A stretch of 64,000 bases of DNA from Streptomyces eurocidicus. Lineage in GTDB: Bacteria > Actinomycetota > Actinomycetes > Streptomycetales > Streptomycetaceae. Position 1 is the first letter of the stretch. Every line of letters begins with the position of its first letter. The notes under the pieces were generated by a model. That model saw nothing but the letters and a program-made list of their open reading frames with translations. It searched no databases and was not told the origin of the DNA. Shown here piece after piece: positions 26,373 to 34,925 of the stretch. The stretch covers positions 62,001 to 126,000 of the forward strand of contig NZ_LGUI01000013.1 in assembly GCF_002891295.1 (NCBI RefSeq), read 5' to 3'. The position numbers were made by a program, and so were the translations under genes.

Positions 26373-27143
26373 TCAGACGGCGGCGGCGACGGGGCGGGCC
26401 GGTGGACCACGGGTGGCGAGGACATGGGCGTAGAGCAGCTGCCGCAGCCGCTGCGCGGCGCGGGTGCGGTCGGCGCGGATGCGCGGCGGGCCCGGGCGCG
26501 TGGGGACGTCCCGGAAGAGGACGAGCAGGGGCGCGAAGAGCCGGGTGCGCAGGGTGCGGCCGAGCCGGAAGGCGGCCTGTTCGCCTCCGGCGAGCCAGAT
26601 GCCGCAGACGAGGGCGACGACGACGTGGGCGGACCACATGGCGAGGGCGCCGTGGCCGGCGTGCATGGACATGTCGTGCCCTGACATGCCTGCCATGCCC
26701 ATGGAGTGGTCCATGGGCATGGGAGCCATGTCCGGCATGCCAGGCATGGAGTGACCCCCACCTGACATACCCGCCATGCCCGCCATCCCTGACATGTCGC
26801 CCATACCCCCCGTACCACCGGGGAGGGGGAAGTCGCCGTCCAGGCCGAGCCGCGCCGCGCGCGCCGCGTTGGCGGCGACGTTCTGCGCGAGGGCGAAGAA
26901 GTGGTGCAGGGCGGTCTGGGCGCCGACCGTCGCGAGCGTGATGAGCAGCGGGCCGCGTTCACGCCCGGCGAGGAACCACGCCGCGCTGCCCGTACCGGAC
27001 AGCGCCACGACGACGGCCCACCAGGGGACGGTCGTCCCCGACATGACCGCGTGGCCCAGGGCAGCGAGCAGCACACAGACCGCTGCGAACATCGCGGCTC
27101 GCAGCGTCCGGGGTCCCTGGTACGGCGACTGCCCTGCGCTCAT
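26373..27143 (-). CDS. Met/His-rich membrane protein (DUF5134-like)
   Basis: A 256-aa polytopic protein: helices at about 16-34 (AAMFAAVCVLLAALGHAVM), 38-58 (VPWWAVVVALSGTGSAAWFL), 63-84 (LLITLATVGAQTALHHFFAL) and, after a long loop, about 168-187 (AMWSAHVVVALVCGIWLAG). The loop between helices 3 and 4 (about 110-160) is packed with Met and His: GMGDMSGMAGMAGMSGGGHS, then MPMDHSMGMAGMSGHDMSMH. Such sequences bind Cu(I). The C-terminus is Arg-rich and cytoplasmic. Start ATG at 27143; the frame extends far upstream without sense. It ends the run of copper-linked genes. The DUF5134 assignment is from overall resemblance. Confidence 0.78.
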   Translation of the reverse strand: MSAGQSPYQGPRTLRAAMFAAVCVLLAALGHAVMSGTTVPWWAVVVALSGTGSAAWFLAGRERGPLLITLATVGAQTALHHFFALAQNVAANAARAARLGLDGDFPLPGGTGGMGDMSGMAGMAGMSGGGHSMPGMPDMAPMPMDHSMGMAGMSGHDMSMHAGHGALAMWSAHVVVALVCGIWLAGGEQAAFRLGRTLRTRLFAPLLVLFRDVPTRPGPPRIRADRTRAAQRLRQLLYAHVLATRGPPARPVAAAV

Positions 27144-27511
27144 GACGGGGACATCGTTGCACCCGCCCCGCGCGGAGCGACGACGGGGGGCGTACTGACG
27201 CCCGTACGTCCGCCCGCTCGGGCGCACGGAACCGCCCCGTACCGTCCGCCCGGCGGTACGAGGCGGTGGGCCGCCGGCTCGGGGGAAGGACCGACGGCCC
27301 GGGTCCCGTCGCTCCATTGGGACTCGCGTAGCCGAGTCAACCGCGCGGCAGCCGGCGCGGGAACGTGTGCGCGGGGGTCCGCGCGGGTGCGTTCCGCACA
27401 CCCCGTGTGAACGTGTGTCCTCCGTTCTGCGCCCGGGGGCCCGGCGGCCCGGCCCGTGCTTCCGCTTCCGGGCCGGACGGGCGCGGGGCCGGGGGCGGGA
27501 CCGGGCAGGGG
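27144..27511. other. Intergenic, nothing recognised
   Basis: 368 bp between the Met-rich membrane gene start and the holin-like gene end. No supported gene; presumably contains the promoter of the Met-rich gene near 27150-27200, though I see no clear -10/-35. Confidence 0.4.
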
Positions 27512-27985
27512 CTATCGGGGCGTCTCCTCCGTGGGCGCCGGGTCGGAGGCCGCCGGGCCAGAGGCCGCCGGGTCGGGCGCCTTGCCGGGGGCGGCCTTCT
27601 TCGTGGCGGCCTTGGTCGCGGTCTTCGCCGGGGCGGCCTTCGTCGAGGTCTTCGCCGAGGCGGCCTTCGTCGCAGTGGTCTTCGTCGAGGCGGTCTTCCT
27701 CGCGGGCGCCTTCCGGGCGGCGGCCTTCTTCCCGGACGCCGCCTTCTTCGCGGCCGCCGCGGGCGTCTTCTTCCCGGGCAGCCAGGCGGCGCTCGACCGG
27801 TCGCCGAAGCGGGTGCCTATCGCGCCCTTGATCACGGAGAGCGCGGCGGGCACGGCGGCGATGGCGGCGGCCTTCAGCGCGGACACGTCGGTCAGGTCGA
27901 AGCCGTCGGCGAGGAGGAGGCCGAGGAAGGTGGTGAGGTAGGCGGCGAGGGTGCGTTCGAGTACGTCCATGACAACTTTGGGCAT
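27512..27985 (-). CDS. Holin-like membrane protein with Lys/Ala-rich tail
   Basis: A 157-aa protein in two parts. Residues 1-70 hold two short hydrophobic helices (LAAYLTTFLGLLLADGF and VSALKAAAIAAVPAALSVI) with GAIGTRFGDRSSAAWLPG, resembling r1t-type phage holins found in actinophages. Residues 72-140 are a low-complexity tail of Lys, Ala and Thr (KKAASGKKAAARKAPARKTA, KTTATKAASAKTSTKAAPAK) like histone H1 or HU extensions in Streptomyces, expected to bind nucleic acid or teichoic acid. ATG at 27985 follows GACGAG; ATG at 27970 is an alternative. No endolysin or other phage gene is nearby. Function uncertain. Confidence 0.7.
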   Translation of the reverse strand: MPKVVMDVLERTLAAYLTTFLGLLLADGFDLTDVSALKAAAIAAVPAALSVIKGAIGTRFGDRSSAAWLPGKKTPAAAAKKAASGKKAAARKAPARKTASTKTTATKAASAKTSTKAAPAKTATKAATKKAAPGKAPDPAASGPAASDPAPTEETPR

Positions 27986-28146
27986 GTTTTCTCGTCCGGT
28001 CTTCTGTTCGTGTCCGATGGGTAAAGGAAGAGTCGTGGCGGGGAGGGCGCGGCCGCAAGCCCCGGCGCCCGTACCGCAAGTACGGCCGCGCGGACCGCCC
28101 TTGGGCGGGTGACCGGGCGGCCGACCGGGGTGGGGAGGGATTCACG

Positions 28147-29478
28147 GTGGTCAACCCGTGGCTGGCGATGGCGTGCGGGGAGGGACCCGCCGAGCGGTGC
28201 CGTACGGTCCGGGGCGCGCACGAGGCGTTCGTGACGGGAGGGGCGGGCGGAGGTGCCGGCGGGGCGGTGGACCCGCGGGTGCGGGCGGTCGTGGCCGACT
28301 CGTGGCGGCGTTCGGCGGCGGCGCTGCCGGTGCCCGAGTTCATGGCGCCGGTGGAGCTGACGGACGCGGAGCTGGAGAGCCATCGCCGGGCCCATCCGCT
28401 GGCGGCCGTGCTGCCGCTCTTCCGCGAGCTGCTCGGTTCCGTCGCCGAGGACGGGGCGCACCTGCTCGCGGTCTGCGACGCGGCGGGGCGGCTGCTGTGG
28501 GTGGAGGGGCCCGCGGGGATGCGCAGGGGCGCGGAGCGGATGAACTTCGTCGCGGGGGCCCGCTGGGACGAGCGGCACGCGGGGACGAACGCGCCGGGCA
28601 CGGCGCTGGCGCTGGGCCACCCCGTGCAGATCTTCGCCACGGAGCACTACAACCGCCTGGTCCAGCCGTGGACGTGCGCGGCGGCTCCGGTGCGCGACCC
28701 GTGGACCGGGCGGCTGCTGGGCGTGGTGGACATCACCGGCGGCGATCACCTGGCGGGGCCGCACAGCCTGGCGCTGGTGCGGGCGACGGCCAGGGCCGCG
28801 GAGGCCGAGCTGGCGGCCGCCGGGGAGCCGGTGCGCGACGGGCTGGCGGCGCTGGGCCGCGACGAGGCGCTGCTGACGCTGGGGGGCCGGCGGTTGCGGC
28901 TGGGGCGCCGCCACAGCGAGATCCTCGTGCTGCTGGCGGACCACCCGGCGGGCCTGACGGGCGACCAGCTGATGGCGGGGCTGTACGGGGACCGGCCGGT
29001 GCCGCCGGTGACGCTGCGCGCGGAGCTGTCACGGCTGAGACGTCTGGTGGGCCCGTTGCTGGGCTCGCGCCCGTACCGGCTGTGCGCGCCGTTGGAGACG
29101 GACTTCGCCGGGGTGGGGCGCGCGCTGGCCGAGGACGGCCCGCGGGGGGCGGTGCGGGCGTACGGGGGCCCGCTGCTGCCGTCGTCGGAGGCGCCGGGGG
29201 TGTGCCGGACGCGGCGCCGGCTGGAGGGTCTGCTGCGGCGGGCCGTGCTGGGCTCGGGCGACGCGGCGGCGCTCCAGCTGTGGGCCGACGCCCCGTGGGG
29301 CGGGGAGGACCTGGAGGTGTGGGAGCGGCTGCTGGCGGCGCTGCCGGTGAGCGCGCCGCAGCGGGGTGCGGTGGCGGCGGAGGCGGTACGGCTGCGCGCG
29401 GCGTACGCGCCGGGGGCGGACGTACGAGGGCGGGCACCGGGCGTGCGGGCAACGTCCGCGCAACCCCTCCGGGGCTAG
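28147..29478 (+). CDS. GAF-domain transcriptional regulator
   Basis: A 443-aa regulator. Residues about 40-225 form a GAF-type sensor similar to that in AcoR-like acetoin/aldehyde regulators (VRAVVADSWRRSAAALP, HLLAVCDAAGRLLWVEGPAG, DERHAGTNAPGTALALGHP, EHYNRLVQPWTCAAAPVRD). Residues 245-310 form a winged-helix domain (LTLGGRRLRLGRRHSEILVL, LRAELSRLRRLVG) instead of the AAA and Fis domains of AcoR. No AAA domain, so it does not depend on sigma-54. Start GTG at 28147. It precedes the aldehyde dehydrogenase by 61 bp on the same strand and very likely controls it in response to an aldehyde or alcohol. Confidence 0.88.
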   Translation: MVNPWLAMACGEGPAERCRTVRGAHEAFVTGGAGGGAGGAVDPRVRAVVADSWRRSAAALPVPEFMAPVELTDAELESHRRAHPLAAVLPLFRELLGSVAEDGAHLLAVCDAAGRLLWVEGPAGMRRGAERMNFVAGARWDERHAGTNAPGTALALGHPVQIFATEHYNRLVQPWTCAAAPVRDPWTGRLLGVVDITGGDHLAGPHSLALVRATARAAEAELAAAGEPVRDGLAALGRDEALLTLGGRRLRLGRRHSEILVLLADHPAGLTGDQLMAGLYGDRPVPPVTLRAELSRLRRLVGPLLGSRPYRLCAPLETDFAGVGRALAEDGPRGAVRAYGGPLLPSSEAPGVCRTRRRLEGLLRRAVLGSGDAAALQLWADAPWGGEDLEVWERLLAALPVSAPQRGAVAAEAVRLRAAYAPGADVRGRAPGVRATSAQPLRG

Positions 29479-29539
29479 CTTCCTCCCGGTCGCCGTCCGC
29501 GCGGGAGCGGGCGGCAGTGAACGGGAAGGGCGATCCCTC

Positions 29540-31063
29540 ATGACGCGCTACGCGAACCCCGGCTCCTCCGACGCGGTCGTCTCGTACCGGTCGCGGTACG
29601 ACCACTGGATCGGCGGCGCGTATGTGCCGCCGGCGAAGGGGCGGTACTTCGAGAACCCGACGCCGGTGAACGGGCAGCCGTTCACGGAGGTCGCGCGGGG
29701 CACGGCGGAGGACGTCGAGCGGGCGCTGGACGCCGCGCACGCGGCGGCGCCGGCGTGGGGGCGCACGTCGCCGGCGGACCGGGCGGCGGTCCTGAACCGG
29801 ATCGCCGACCGTATGGAGGAGCACCTGACGGCGCTGGCCGTCGCGGAGTCCTGGGAGAACGGCAAACCGGTCCGCGAGACCCTGGCCGCCGACATCCCGC
29901 TGGCCATCGACCACTTCCGCTACTTCGCGGGCGCGCTCCGGGCCCAGGAGGGGAGCCTGTCGGAGCTGGACGAGGACACGGTGGCGTACCACTTCCACGA
30001 GCCCCTGGGCGTGGTCGCCCAGATCATCCCCTGGAACTTCCCCCTCCTGATGGCCTCGTGGAAGCTGGCCCCGGCGCTGGCCGCGGGCAACGCGGTGGTC
30101 CTCAAGCCGGCCGAGCAGACCCCGGCGTCCATCCATGTGTGGATGGAGCTGGTGGCGGACCTGCTGCCGCCGGGCGTGGTGAACATCGTCAACGGCTTCG
30201 GCGTGGAGGCCGGGAAGCCGCTGGCGTCCAGCCCCCGCGTGGCCAAGATCGCCTTCACGGGCGAGACCACGACGGGCCGCCTGATCATGCAGTACGCGTC
30301 CGAGAACCTGAAGCCGGTCACCCTCGAACTGGGCGGCAAGAGCCCGAACATCTTCTTCGACGACGTCTCGGCGGCCGACGACGACTTCCTGGACAAGGCC
30401 CTCGAAGGCTTCACGATGTTCGCCCTCAACCAGGGCGAGGTCTGCACCTGCCCGTCCCGCGCCCTGATCCAGCGCGGCCACTACACCCCCTTCATGGAGG
30501 CGGCCACGGCCCGCACGGAGGCGATCGTCCCGGGACATCCCCTGGACACCACCACGATGATCGGCGCCCAGGCGTCCAACGACCAGCTGGAGAAGATCCT
30601 CTCCTATCTGGACCTGGGCAAGCAGGAAGGCGCCCGCATCCTCACCGGCGGAGCCAGGGCCGACCTCGGCGGCGACCTCAAGGGCGGCTACTACGTCCAG
30701 CCCACGATCTTCGAGGGCGACAACCGCATGCGCATCTTCCAGGAGGAGATCTTCGGCCCCGTCGTCGCCGTCACCTCCTTCAAGGACTTCGACGACGCGA
30801 TGACCCTGGCCAACGACACCCTCTACGGCCTGGGCGCCGGCGTCTGGACCCGCAACGGCACCACGGCCTACCGAGCCGGCCGCACCATCCAGGCCGGCCG
30901 GGTCTGGACGAACTGCTACCACGCGTACCCGGCCCACGCGGCCTTCGGCGGCTACAAGCAGTCGGGCATAGGCCGCGAGGGCCACCAGATGATGCTGAGC
31001 CACTACCAGCAGACGAAGAACCTGCTGGTGAGCTACTCGGCGAAGAAGCTGGGCTTCTTCTAG
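29540..31063 (+). CDS. Aldehyde dehydrogenase (ExaC/acetaldehyde type)
   Basis: NAD(P)-dependent oxidation of acetaldehyde or related aldehydes to acids, cytoplasmic. The 507-aa product has PWNFPLLMASWKLAPALAAG, KPAEQTPASIHVWMEL, FTGETTTGRLIMQYA, the general-base glutamate in TLELGGKSPN, and the catalytic cysteine in NQGEVCTCPSRAL; the second Cys two positions on is a feature of this subgroup. ATG at 29540 follows GGGAAGGGCGATCC. The usual partner DUF779 lies about 11.8 kb downstream (42835), not adjacent. Regulated probably by the GAF protein upstream. Confidence 0.95.
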   Translation: MTRYANPGSSDAVVSYRSRYDHWIGGAYVPPAKGRYFENPTPVNGQPFTEVARGTAEDVERALDAAHAAAPAWGRTSPADRAAVLNRIADRMEEHLTALAVAESWENGKPVRETLAADIPLAIDHFRYFAGALRAQEGSLSELDEDTVAYHFHEPLGVVAQIIPWNFPLLMASWKLAPALAAGNAVVLKPAEQTPASIHVWMELVADLLPPGVVNIVNGFGVEAGKPLASSPRVAKIAFTGETTTGRLIMQYASENLKPVTLELGGKSPNIFFDDVSAADDDFLDKALEGFTMFALNQGEVCTCPSRALIQRGHYTPFMEAATARTEAIVPGHPLDTTTMIGAQASNDQLEKILSYLDLGKQEGARILTGGARADLGGDLKGGYYVQPTIFEGDNRMRIFQEEIFGPVVAVTSFKDFDDAMTLANDTLYGLGAGVWTRNGTTAYRAGRTIQAGRVWTNCYHAYPAHAAFGGYKQSGIGREGHQMMLSHYQQTKNLLVSYSAKKLGFF

Positions 31064-31190
31064 AGAAGCGAAGTCCGCCGTCCGGAGCGGGCGTTGCCCG
31101 GCGGCGCGTACGTGCCGCCGGCTCGGCGACCGGCGCTTCTCCTTCACAGCGGTCGGCGAGGCCCCGCCGATGCGGTAACCGGGCGGCACC

Positions 31191-31235
31191 CCCGCGATAG
31201 CCCCTCCGTGACGCGAGCGGAGGGGCTATCGCGGG
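31191..31235. terminator. Bidirectional terminator between aldehyde dehydrogenase and NHL gene
   Basis: Perfect 18-bp arms (31191-31208 and 31218-31235, CCCGCGATAGCCCCTCCG and its complement) around a 9-base loop, followed by AAAG on the plus side. The stop codon of the NHL gene (31226-31228) is inside the right arm. Confidence 0.85.
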
Positions 31236-32320
31236 AAAGACCCGTGCCGCGGTGCCCCGCGGCACACCTTCCGTACCCGGTGGTTGCCGAAGTCGCCGAT
31301 ATACAGCTCGCCGGCGCCGTCGACCGCGATTCCAAGGGGCTGGTCCAGCGCGGCCAGAGGAGCGGGCCCGCCGTCACCGCCGTAGCCCTTGGACCCGTCG
31401 CCGGCCACCGTGGTGATGATGCCGTCCGGGCCCACCCTCCGCACCCGCTCATTGCCGTAATCGGTGATGTAGAGATTGCCGACGCCGTCGACCAACACGC
31501 ATTGCGGCAGGTTGAGGGCGGCTGCGGTGGCGGGGCCCCCGTCGCCGCCGAAGCCGATGGCGCCGTTACCGGCGACCGTGGTGATGGTCCCGTCCGGACC
31601 CACCCTCCGCACCCGGTAGTTGTACCGGTCCGCGATGTAGAGGTTACCGACCCCGTCGACCGCCACGGCGTGGGGGAAGTTCAGCGACGCGGCCGTGGCG
31701 GGACCTCCGTCACCGCCGAAACCGTCGGAACCGTTACCGGCCACCGTGACGATGACGCCGTCCGGGCCCACCCTCCGCACCCGGTGGTTGTAGTCGTCGG
31801 CGATGTACAGGTTGCCGGCGCCGTCGACGGCCATGGCGTGCGGGAAGTTCAGTGAGGCGGCGATCGCGGGCCCTCCGTCGCCGCCGAACGCGGCGGTGCC
31901 GTCACCGGCCACCGTGGTGATGATCCCGTCCGGACCCACCCTCCGCACCCGCTGGTTGGAGCGGTCCGCGATGTAGAGGTTGCCCCGGCCGTCCAGTGCC
32001 ACACCGGCGGGATCTTTGAGGCTCGCCTCGGTGGCGGGCCCGCCGTCGCCGCCGTAGCCCTTGGACCCGTCGCCGGCCACGGTGGTGATGATGCCGTCCG
32101 GGCCCACCTTCCGCACCCGGTGGTTCTGGTAGTCGGCGATGTAGAGAGCGCCTACGGCATCGAGAGCCATGCCGTAGGGACACCGAAGGGCGGCGGCGGT
32201 GGCGGGTCCGCCGTCGCCGCCGAACCCGGGGGTGCCGTTCCCCGCCACCGTGGTGATGGTGCTCCCGGACAGCGGCGTTGTCGGTTCCGCGATTCCGTCC
32301 TTCGTCGTTGCCACGTCCAT
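31226..32320 (-). CDS. NHL-repeat beta-propeller protein, six repeats
   Basis: A 364-aa protein composed almost entirely of six tandem repeats of 56 residues: ITTVAGDG or ITTVAGNG, then GFGGDGGPATAAAL, a variable segment, and GNLYIADRYNHRVRRVGPDG-like ends. Such NHL repeats form a six-bladed propeller that binds carbohydrate, RNA or protein partners. The N-terminus (MDVATTKDGIAEPTTPLSGS) is short and polar with no signal peptide or membrane helix, although many NHL propellers are secreted. ATG at 32320 follows AAAAGGGGC; the open frame to 32359 is not needed. Last codons lie in a terminator. Adjacent to a larger NHL protein in the same orientation. Function unknown. Confidence 0.85.
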   Translation of the reverse strand: MDVATTKDGIAEPTTPLSGSTITTVAGNGTPGFGGDGGPATAAALRCPYGMALDAVGALYIADYQNHRVRKVGPDGIITTVAGDGSKGYGGDGGPATEASLKDPAGVALDGRGNLYIADRSNQRVRRVGPDGIITTVAGDGTAAFGGDGGPAIAASLNFPHAMAVDGAGNLYIADDYNHRVRRVGPDGVIVTVAGNGSDGFGGDGGPATAASLNFPHAVAVDGVGNLYIADRYNYRVRRVGPDGTITTVAGNGAIGFGGDGGPATAAALNLPQCVLVDGVGNLYITDYGNERVRRVGPDGIITTVAGDGSKGYGGDGGPAPLAALDQPLGIAVDGAGELYIGDFGNHRVRKVCRGAPRHGSFPR

Positions 32321-32439
32321 GGTGCCCCTTTTCGCCGGATGATGGATGGGCCACGGCACACGGGTCCCGTCCGGCCGGGCGGGCCGGACGGGACCCTGTG
32401 CGCTGTCTTACGAACCTTCGTGCCCGCTGTTCACACCGG

Positions 32440-34746
32440 TCACAGGATGCGACCGGTCAGCGGCACGGGTGCGAGGCGGCCGATGACAGCCCGGCCGTCG
32501 GTGGACTGGGTGCCCGATGTCGCGCCCGGCAGCGCCTTGACCACGATCGTGTGGATCAGGGAGGTCTTGTCCGTGGTGCCGGTGTTCAGGTGCGGGTTGG
32601 ACTGGATGACGAGCGTCTTGCCGTTGTCCTCGAGGCGGGTGTCGAGGTTCCCCGTGACGTACGGCTTGGTGTTGTAGTAGCCGTAGGAGGCGGCGCCGGT
32701 GAACTCGAAGCCGGTGGGGGCGGTGATCCGCTGTTCGATGGTGCCGGGGTTGACCGGCTGGTTGTCGAACGAACGGAACTCCAGGTTGAACTTGGCGGTC
32801 TGGCCCGGTGCCGCCGCGGGTACCGACGCCTGCACCACTCGCAGCGCGGTCTCGTCCTGGGCCTTGCTGGTGATCTTGCCGGAGATCTGGACCGGGGTGT
32901 GCCGGCCGATGCTGGCCGAGCCGTTGTCGTACTGCCCGGGCAGCGCGTTGATGCGGGCCTGGACGGGGATCGTGTAGATCACCGAGCCGCTGTCGCTGGT
33001 GGTGGTGTTGACGTGCGGGTTGGCGGTGATGATCAGGGTCCGGCCGTCGTCCTCGATCCGGTAGTCGAGGCTTCCGGTGACGATGCCGTCGAGGGCCTCG
33101 TAGTACGCGTACGTGGGCTGTCCGGCGAAGACGAAGGCCGTCGGGGCGGTGAAGCGCTGGACGATGGTGCCGGGGTTGACCGGCTGCCCGGCCGGTGAGG
33201 TGTAGCGCATGATGAAGGTGGACCGCTGGCCCGGGGCGACGTCGGGAATCGTGTCCTGATAGATCGTCAGCGCCGTCTCGTCCGCGACGGGGGCGGGCAC
33301 GACGACCGTGACGGGCAGGGCGTACGTGTTGTCCTTCAGGTTCAGGTCCCCGCCGTACTGGATCTCCAGCGTGGACTCGTACGTGCCCGCAGGGGTGGTG
33401 TCCGGGGCGATCACCCGGAAGACGCCGTCCAAGCTCCCCTGGTACGGGATGAGCTGCTGTCCGGTGAACGTGCGGGTGAGCCGCTGTCCCGTGCTGCCCG
33501 GGCCGCCGACGAGGCCGTCGGCCAGGGTGAGCACCACGGTCACGTGCTGGCCGTCGGCCGGGTTCGGACCGCGGCTCCTGATCCGCGCGCCGAGGTCGAA
33601 CTCCTGGCCGCGCTGCACCCGGTACGGGCTGACGACCTCTCCGTACAGGTCGGCGGCCGGCGGGAGCGGCGGGGTCATCTGGGCCACGCCCGTGACGCCG
33701 CGGATCCGCTGGTTGCTCTGGTCGGCGATGTACAGGTTGCCGGCCCGGTCCAGTGCGATTCCATAGGGGTAGTAGAGGCGCGTGCCCGCGGCGGGTCCGC
33801 CGTCGTCGACGTATCCGGCGGTGCCGTTGCCCGCGATGGTGGTGATGATGCCGTCCGAGGTGACCTTGCGGATCCGGTGGTTGTGGCCGTCGCCGATGTA
33901 CAGGTTGCCGGCCTCGTCCAGCGCCACCCCCCAGGGGTAGTGGAGCCGGGTGCCGAGGGCCGGTCCGCCGTCGGAGACGTATCCGGCGGTGCCGTTGCCC
34001 GCCACGGTGGTGATGATGCCGTTGGGCGTGACCTTGCGGATCCGGTGGTTGTGCCGGTCGGCGATGTAGAGGTTGCCGGCGGCGTCCACGGTCAGACCGA
34101 TGGGGTAGTACAGCCGGGTGGCGATGGCCGGTCCGCCGTCGGAGACGTATCCGGCGGTGCCGTTGCCCGCGATGGTGGTGATGTTGCCGTTGGGGGTGAC
34201 CTTGCGGATCCGGTGGTTGCCGTAGTCGGCGATGTACAGATTTCCGCTACGGTCCACAGCCACCCCGTACGGGGAGTTGAGCGGGGTGGCGATGGCGGGT
34301 CCGCCGTCGGAGACGTATCCGGCGGTGCCGTTGCCCGCGACGGTGGTGATGATGCCGTTGGGCGTGACCTTGCGGATCCGGTGGTTGCTGGTGTCGGCGA
34401 TGTAGAGATTGCCCGCGTCGTCGACCGCCACGCTGCTGGGGTTGTAGAGGCGGGTGGCGACAGCCGGTCCACCGTCGGAGATGTAGCCGGCGGTGCCGTC
34501 GCCGGCGATGGTGGTGATGTTGCCGTTGGGGGTGACCTTGCGGATGCGGTGGTTGGCCTGGTCGGCGATGTAGAGGTTGCCGTTCTTGTCCACGGTCACG
34601 TCGGTGGGGTTGTAGACCCTGGTCAGCGCGCCCGGTCCGCCGTCGGAGATGAACCCGGCCACGCCGTTGCCCGCCACCGTGGCGATGGCGCCTTCGGCCA
34701 GGCCCGCGGGCTGCGGGCCGGTTCCGGTGCTGGTTGTGGTTGCCAT
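32440..34746 (-). CDS. NHL propeller protein with C-terminal beta-sandwich repeats
   Basis: A 768-aa protein. Residues 20-358: six NHL repeats of 56 residues (ITTVAGNGTAGYVSDGGPA, GNLYIADYGNHRIRKVTPNG). Residues 360-480: a first beta-sandwich, CARDB-like (SPYRVQRGQEFDLGARIRSR, PAGTYESTLEIQYGGD). Residues 488-768: two copies of a domain of about 135 residues, each starting DETAL and containing QPVNPGTI, then APT and a Tyr/Asn-rich strand, and ending in a GRHTPVQISGKI-like strand. No signal peptide or anchor is visible. ATG follows ACAGGAGCACC. The repeats of both NHL proteins are related but distinct (GGDGGPAT against SDGGPAIAT). Possibly an adhesin or scaffold; this is inference. Confidence 0.85.
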   Translation of the reverse strand: MATTTSTGTGPQPAGLAEGAIATVAGNGVAGFISDGGPGALTRVYNPTDVTVDKNGNLYIADQANHRIRKVTPNGNITTIAGDGTAGYISDGGPAVATRLYNPSSVAVDDAGNLYIADTSNHRIRKVTPNGIITTVAGNGTAGYVSDGGPAIATPLNSPYGVAVDRSGNLYIADYGNHRIRKVTPNGNITTIAGNGTAGYVSDGGPAIATRLYYPIGLTVDAAGNLYIADRHNHRIRKVTPNGIITTVAGNGTAGYVSDGGPALGTRLHYPWGVALDEAGNLYIGDGHNHRIRKVTSDGIITTIAGNGTAGYVDDGGPAAGTRLYYPYGIALDRAGNLYIADQSNQRIRGVTGVAQMTPPLPPAADLYGEVVSPYRVQRGQEFDLGARIRSRGPNPADGQHVTVVLTLADGLVGGPGSTGQRLTRTFTGQQLIPYQGSLDGVFRVIAPDTTPAGTYESTLEIQYGGDLNLKDNTYALPVTVVVPAPVADETALTIYQDTIPDVAPGQRSTFIMRYTSPAGQPVNPGTIVQRFTAPTAFVFAGQPTYAYYEALDGIVTGSLDYRIEDDGRTLIITANPHVNTTTSDSGSVIYTIPVQARINALPGQYDNGSASIGRHTPVQISGKITSKAQDETALRVVQASVPAAAPGQTAKFNLEFRSFDNQPVNPGTIEQRITAPTGFEFTGAASYGYYNTKPYVTGNLDTRLEDNGKTLVIQSNPHLNTGTTDKTSLIHTIVVKALPGATSGTQSTDGRAVIGRLAPVPLTGRIL

Positions 34747-34925
34747 GAGTTGGTGCTCCTGTCTCTGGTGTGAGGACTGGGGCGCTCAGTGGTAGTGGGA
34801 CCTGGCGGCCGAAGGCGATCCGCGGGTCGTGCCCTTGCCGGCCACCGTCGGAGCATTGCCTTCCGCGCTCCCCGCCGCGCCCTTGCCCGCGAGCGCCACC
34901 GCGGGCCGCGCTGCCGGGGTCGTCA

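Noticed and set aside
27512..27985. Prophage remnant
   Set aside because: Holin-like helices alone; no integrase, structural or lysis partner within several kb.
26373..28640. A 755-codon minus frame joining the Met-rich membrane protein to upstream DNA
   Set aside because: Its upstream part covers the holin-like and GAF genes in a meaningless frame; homology begins only at 27143.
31226..34746. Regular 168-bp repeats considered as CRISPR or transposon arrays
   Set aside because: They are in-frame repeats of NHL propeller blades with no uniform short repeat and spacer pattern.
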